From Taiwanofungus camphoratus (lineage: Eukaryota > Basidiomycota > Agaricomycetes > Polyporales > Taiwanofungaceae), in NCBI GenBank assembly GCA_003999685.1, contig CP021221.1:1488001-1552000 (forward strand): a stretch of DNA of 64,000 nucleotides, written 5' to 3'. Positions 60,654 to 64,000 of this stretch are shown piece by piece (the stretch's first letter is position 1; each line of letters starts with the position of its first letter). A program made the position numbers and the translations under genes. The notes beneath the pieces were generated by a model. That model was given only the letters and a program-made list of their open reading frames with translations. It searched no databases and was not told the origin of the DNA.

Positions 60654-60862
60654 GAAACGTTCGCAGGAAAGTGGGATCTCAAAAGGGTGACTGCCTTAGT
60701 AGCGGGTGTTTTGTCACGTGAAAATCACGCGCTTCCAACGCGTCCAGCGTGTTCTGTGTACGTGTTGTTGACTCCACTCTACTTCCCCTCGCCTGGGCCT
60801 AGCAAGGCTTTGCTCAAATAGAATATAAACAAGCCAACTAAAATCAGCTGCGTATTGCAAGG
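60654..60862. promoter_or_regulatory. Divergent Rdx/Pch2 promoter with CACGTG and ACGCGT sites
   Basis: This 209-bp gap is the only space for both promoters. It contains CACGTG at 60715-60720 and ACGCGT (MluI cell-cycle-box sequence) at 60738-60743. In yeasts ACGCGT is bound by MBF and serves G1/S and meiotic genes, which would suit Pch2; use here is inferred. Confidence 0.5.
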
Positions 60863-62941
60863 ATGGAGAACGAACAGGACTACACCATGGCCCCTGCGTC
60901 GCCAGGTCCGGCAAAACCACCAGTCGTCTGGCCTGTACACAGTCGGTTGAAGTTACTCTCTTATGCAGTACTTTCTGATCATCCGTATGGAAATCTGTAG
61001 TCGAAGTACGCGTCTTACCTTCTGCAACGTCGCGTTTTGATACAATTCGTAATGCCGTACACACCTACCTGACCTCCTCTTTGTCACACATCTACCTCCC
61101 ATCTGCGATCCAAGGATGGGAAGAGGTTCCACTTCTTGCGTCTTCTGTCGACCGAATATCTGCTTCTGAGGCTCCATGTCCCTCTCCATCACTTCCAATT
61201 GAGGAAACAGTCTTGCAAATTCATGTATATCAACCTTCTGATGGCGATACATTTGAGGAGCTGGCCAGTGGTGGCGGTCGGGGCGATGGTGAGGAAATTA
61301 TGGCTGCGAGTGTCTGTGAGCTGCCGAGTTTGGCATGGGAGGGCCTTTGGGAAAGCTTGATCTATTCAGACAACACCAAATCCAAACTGCTGGATTACAT
61401 ATACGCCACTGTCGTCTTCAGCGACGCGAATGTGGACTGTAAGTTGTCACCGTAATCTTCTGCTCCTTGTGAACCGTTAATATTTTGTAGTCAACGTGGT
61501 ATCATGGAATCGTGTTGTTTTGTTACACGGTCCGCCGGGCACAGGCAAGACATCTTTGTGTCGCGCCCTTGCGCAGAAGCTCTCTATACGATTATCACAC
61601 AGGTTAATATCTTCTTTCAATCTTCGTACTTAGGTTCTCGTGTGGGCTCAGTGTTTATCTCAATGTTACTCAATGCAACCATCTGCTAGATATTCGCATG
61701 CAAGGCTATTGGAGATCAATTCCCACTCACTCTTTTCGCGCTGGTTCTCTGAATCTGGGAAACTAGTACAAAGGCTTTTTAGTAGTGTCATGGACATGGT
61801 CGAGGACGAAGAGACCTTTGTTGTTGTACTAATAGGTCTGCTATTCTTGCTTCACGCTTTGGGCAGAATTGTTTAATGCCATTTTATCATAGATGAGGTA
61901 GAGTCCCTGACGGCAGCTCGGGCGGGAGCCATGGCAGGGACAGAACCATCAGATGCTCTCCGAGTAATGTCATATTTGATGTGAATTTCTCCTGGTATTC
62001 TGACCCGGCTGTCGTTGAATATAGGTCGTGAACGCTCTACTAACACAACTGGACAAGCTCAAACATAGGAAGAATGTTCTTGTTATGTCGACAAGCAACC
62101 TTGCTAAAGCTATCGGTGCGTGTTTGTATACACCACGTTGTTCTTGGTGGTTTCTAATCATCCCGCATACTATCGGCCTGCGACTATGTACGGCAGACTC
62201 GGCCTTCGTTGACCGTGCCGATATTGTTCAATACATCGATCTTCCACCCCGTGAGGCAATTTACGAGATACTACGGACATGCCTATCAGAGCTTATCGTG
62301 AAAGGTATTGTAGTAGGCGTCGTAAGTGTCTACACATTCGATTTATATAGTCCCACACGATAGTAATTAATAGAAATAGGACGTCCCGAGCCTTGCACAA
62401 GCTCAACTTTACGAGCGAACCGCGGACTTCTCACCGCTGTCGCCTGTGATTCCTGCTCCTTCCTCACAATCGCTCGGTACCTGTGCTAGTTCACAGTCCA
62501 GCTCGCACTTACCCTTTCAACATTCTCAACTGGATCTTCATGAAGATATGGATCACTTGAACGGATATAATCAGAGACTTGACTCGCGAGAGCGCTCAAG
62601 GAATGTAGCTTTGAAGCTCCTTGCCCTTGCTGAGAAGTGCCGGGTATGCTTGTACGCCCAAGCTGGCTGTACAGTGAGCTAATTCAAGCTTCGTTACTCA
62701 GGCTCAAGGTATGTCAGGTCGCTCCCTTAGGCGATTGCCGGTTCTCGCGCATGCTCGCTACATCGGAACACTACCTATGTTCTCAGCAAGCAAACGTGCT
62801 ACACATGTTAACGGCACGGACAAAATGAAGAAAATACTTACCGAGGGAGCAGGTACTGTGACAGAGGTTGAAGTGTGGCTGAATGCAATGGGGCGTGTAG
62901 TCGAGGCACAAGCGACCGAAAGAAGCAGATTGGAGCGGTGA
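60863..62941 (+). CDS. PCH2: Pch2/TRIP13 AAA+ ATPase (meiotic checkpoint, HORMA remodeller)
   Basis: Exon 1 starts [18 protein letters not shown] at 60863 (end uncertain). After an intron the frame reads [20 protein letters not shown] and [20 protein letters not shown]. The pre-ATPase region is [20 protein letters not shown], then [16 protein letters not shown]. The ATPase has Walker [36 protein letters not shown], Walker [37 protein letters not shown] then MSTSN (sensor 1), and arginine-finger region [20 protein letters not shown]. The C-terminal part includes a Ser-rich insert, [20 protein letters not shown]-type sensor-2 helix and [14 protein letters not shown], with a stop at 62941. The enzyme opens HORMA-domain proteins (Hop1, Mad2), ending the meiotic checkpoint. 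Two C-terminal splice sites near 62640-62830 are not settled. The family assignment is certain. Confidence 0.92.
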
Positions 62942-64000
62942 TGATAGTACTAGCTGCTATGATTTGCTGTCGGTGGTATGACCGTTAGTCTCTGGACTTG
63001 TCGTTATAGGGAAATGCCTATATCCCTCATACTTGGTGGGTATCATACATGCGCTCGAACTACGATGCTGGATGACAAACCCCAACTTCGTGTGCACCAC
63101 ATGAGCTATATATTCTCTTAGTCATCACCGAAGAACGCAGCAGCGAACGTCCTCAATGTGCGATGAAAAAAGTGTATAGAATGCACTGAGGGCTAAGAAA
63201 ACAATCATCGTCCCCGTAGAATTGTTGATCAACCGTTTGAATCAGGCTGTCTATCTCAGGCTTGACGGCTGCAACATCGATCGGCGTCGTGAAAGGGAGC
63301 ACCCTAAGGCATTGACAGTCTCTAACGATAGTGCATTTAGGTCAAGTCGCACGCATCTGGCGAGACTTCTCTTTATAATCGATAGCCAGTGATCTGGTAA
63401 GGGTTGCACCTTCTTCAGTGTGAGTGTATTATCCGCTCCAAGGACCGTGCAGTCCTGCAATCTCCATAAAATAGGTATCATTTTAGTGCACTGTATGTTG
63501 GAAGACAACCAGAGTTTTCGAAGAATATTACAAACGGTGTTGATACGCACAGTGAGCGCTGCTTCTGCTAATGCGAAGAGCGGAGTGAAAATGCGAATTT
63601 GTAGCACAAGTTAGCCGTCTATGTACAGAGTTGCCAATGACCCTGAAGACCAAAACGGCGAGTTCGTGCGCAGCCCCAAATTGAACACTTGCACCTAAAC
63701 CGACACCTGCAGAGCGTGCGACTAAGAGGTACCCCTCACCTATAGGATATGTAAGATATTGGCTACTCCAGCGATTAAAATACCATCAACATGTCTAGTT
63801 TGATATGAAGAAGCCCAAATTCTTACACTAGAGAAGCTCTCAGACAGTGCGGCAGTAGTCCCAGATGCACCACTCACACAGGGTAGAAAACACGATTACT
63901 TCACTAAGCCTTAATCGAACACGTCGCCACAACATAATTAATTTGATGCTACTAAGCATCTGTAAGAGGGTATGATGTATCCAACAATTGATGGATGACC
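62942..64000. other. Right-edge stretch without a confident gene
   Basis: About 1.06 kb. A minus-strand frame at 63251-63607 contains RSLARCVRLDLNALSLETVN, vaguely leucine-rich-repeat-like, and the next frame on the same strand reads LRVLPFTTPIDVAAVKPEID (63190-63310). This could be part of an F-box/LRR-type gene continuing beyond the edge, but I cannot fix its exons. The left part is the Pch2 3' flank. Confidence 0.35.

Overview
The window is nuclear DNA from a filamentous basidiomycete, most likely an agaricomycete. Genes are dense and cut by many short introns (about 50-75 nt, GT...AG). The protein families fit: DUF6593 proteins, a GH128 glucanase, a PEX11 peroxin, an HSF-type factor, a nrc-2/Fpk1-type kinase and fungal mitochondrial ribosomal proteins. 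I saw no rRNA, tRNA, CRISPR array or bacterial-type operon. Gene models were built by reading frames across introns, so ends marked uncertain may move.

Layout. 1-9.4 kb: a WD40 protein (5' end outside the window), a secreted M28 aminopeptidase (-), mitochondrial uL11 (+), a DUF6593 gene (+) and a carboxymuconolactone-decarboxylase/AhpD-like gene (-). 9.4-15.7 kb: a GH128 glucanase (-), a two-RRM protein (+), a GPATCH11-like G-patch protein (+) and an unknown Ser/Pro-rich protein (-). 17-25.5 kb: a second DUF6593-like gene (-), a bZIP factor (+), mitochondrial uS14 (-), a small membrane protein (+) and a DHA2-type MFS transporter (-). 25.5-31.7 kb is gene-poor and holds one clear terminal-inverted-repeat element (about 460 bp). 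31.8-45.3 kb is a regulatory block: AGC kinase, HSF-type factor and CLASP/Stu1, separated by a GC-rich 2.5 kb gap. 46.9-49.1 kb is a single-exon mitochondrial protein. 49.1-53.9 kb is gene-poor. 54-63 kb is compact: Tctex-1 dynein light chain (-), PEX11 (+), a small mitochondrial membrane protein (-), Tvp38/DedA protein (+), SelW-like Rdx protein (-) and Pch2/TRIP13 AAA ATPase (+).

The genes are ordinary eukaryotic neighbours rather than one pathway, and I found no evidence of a new multi-gene system. Shared themes are mitochondrial translation (uL11m, uS14m, perhaps the 711-residue protein), microtubule and chromosome function (CLASP, Tctex-1, Pch2) and extracellular degradation (M28 peptidase, GH128). 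Several pairs are divergent with short shared promoters: M28/uL11m, uS14m/small membrane protein, Tctex-1/PEX11 and Rdx/Pch2.

The most distinctive observation is micro-exons in the ordinary genes. An 8-nt exon carries the second cysteine of the Rdx CxxC motif, a 14-nt exon lies in the aminopeptidase, and a 19-nt exon lies in the Tctex-1 gene.
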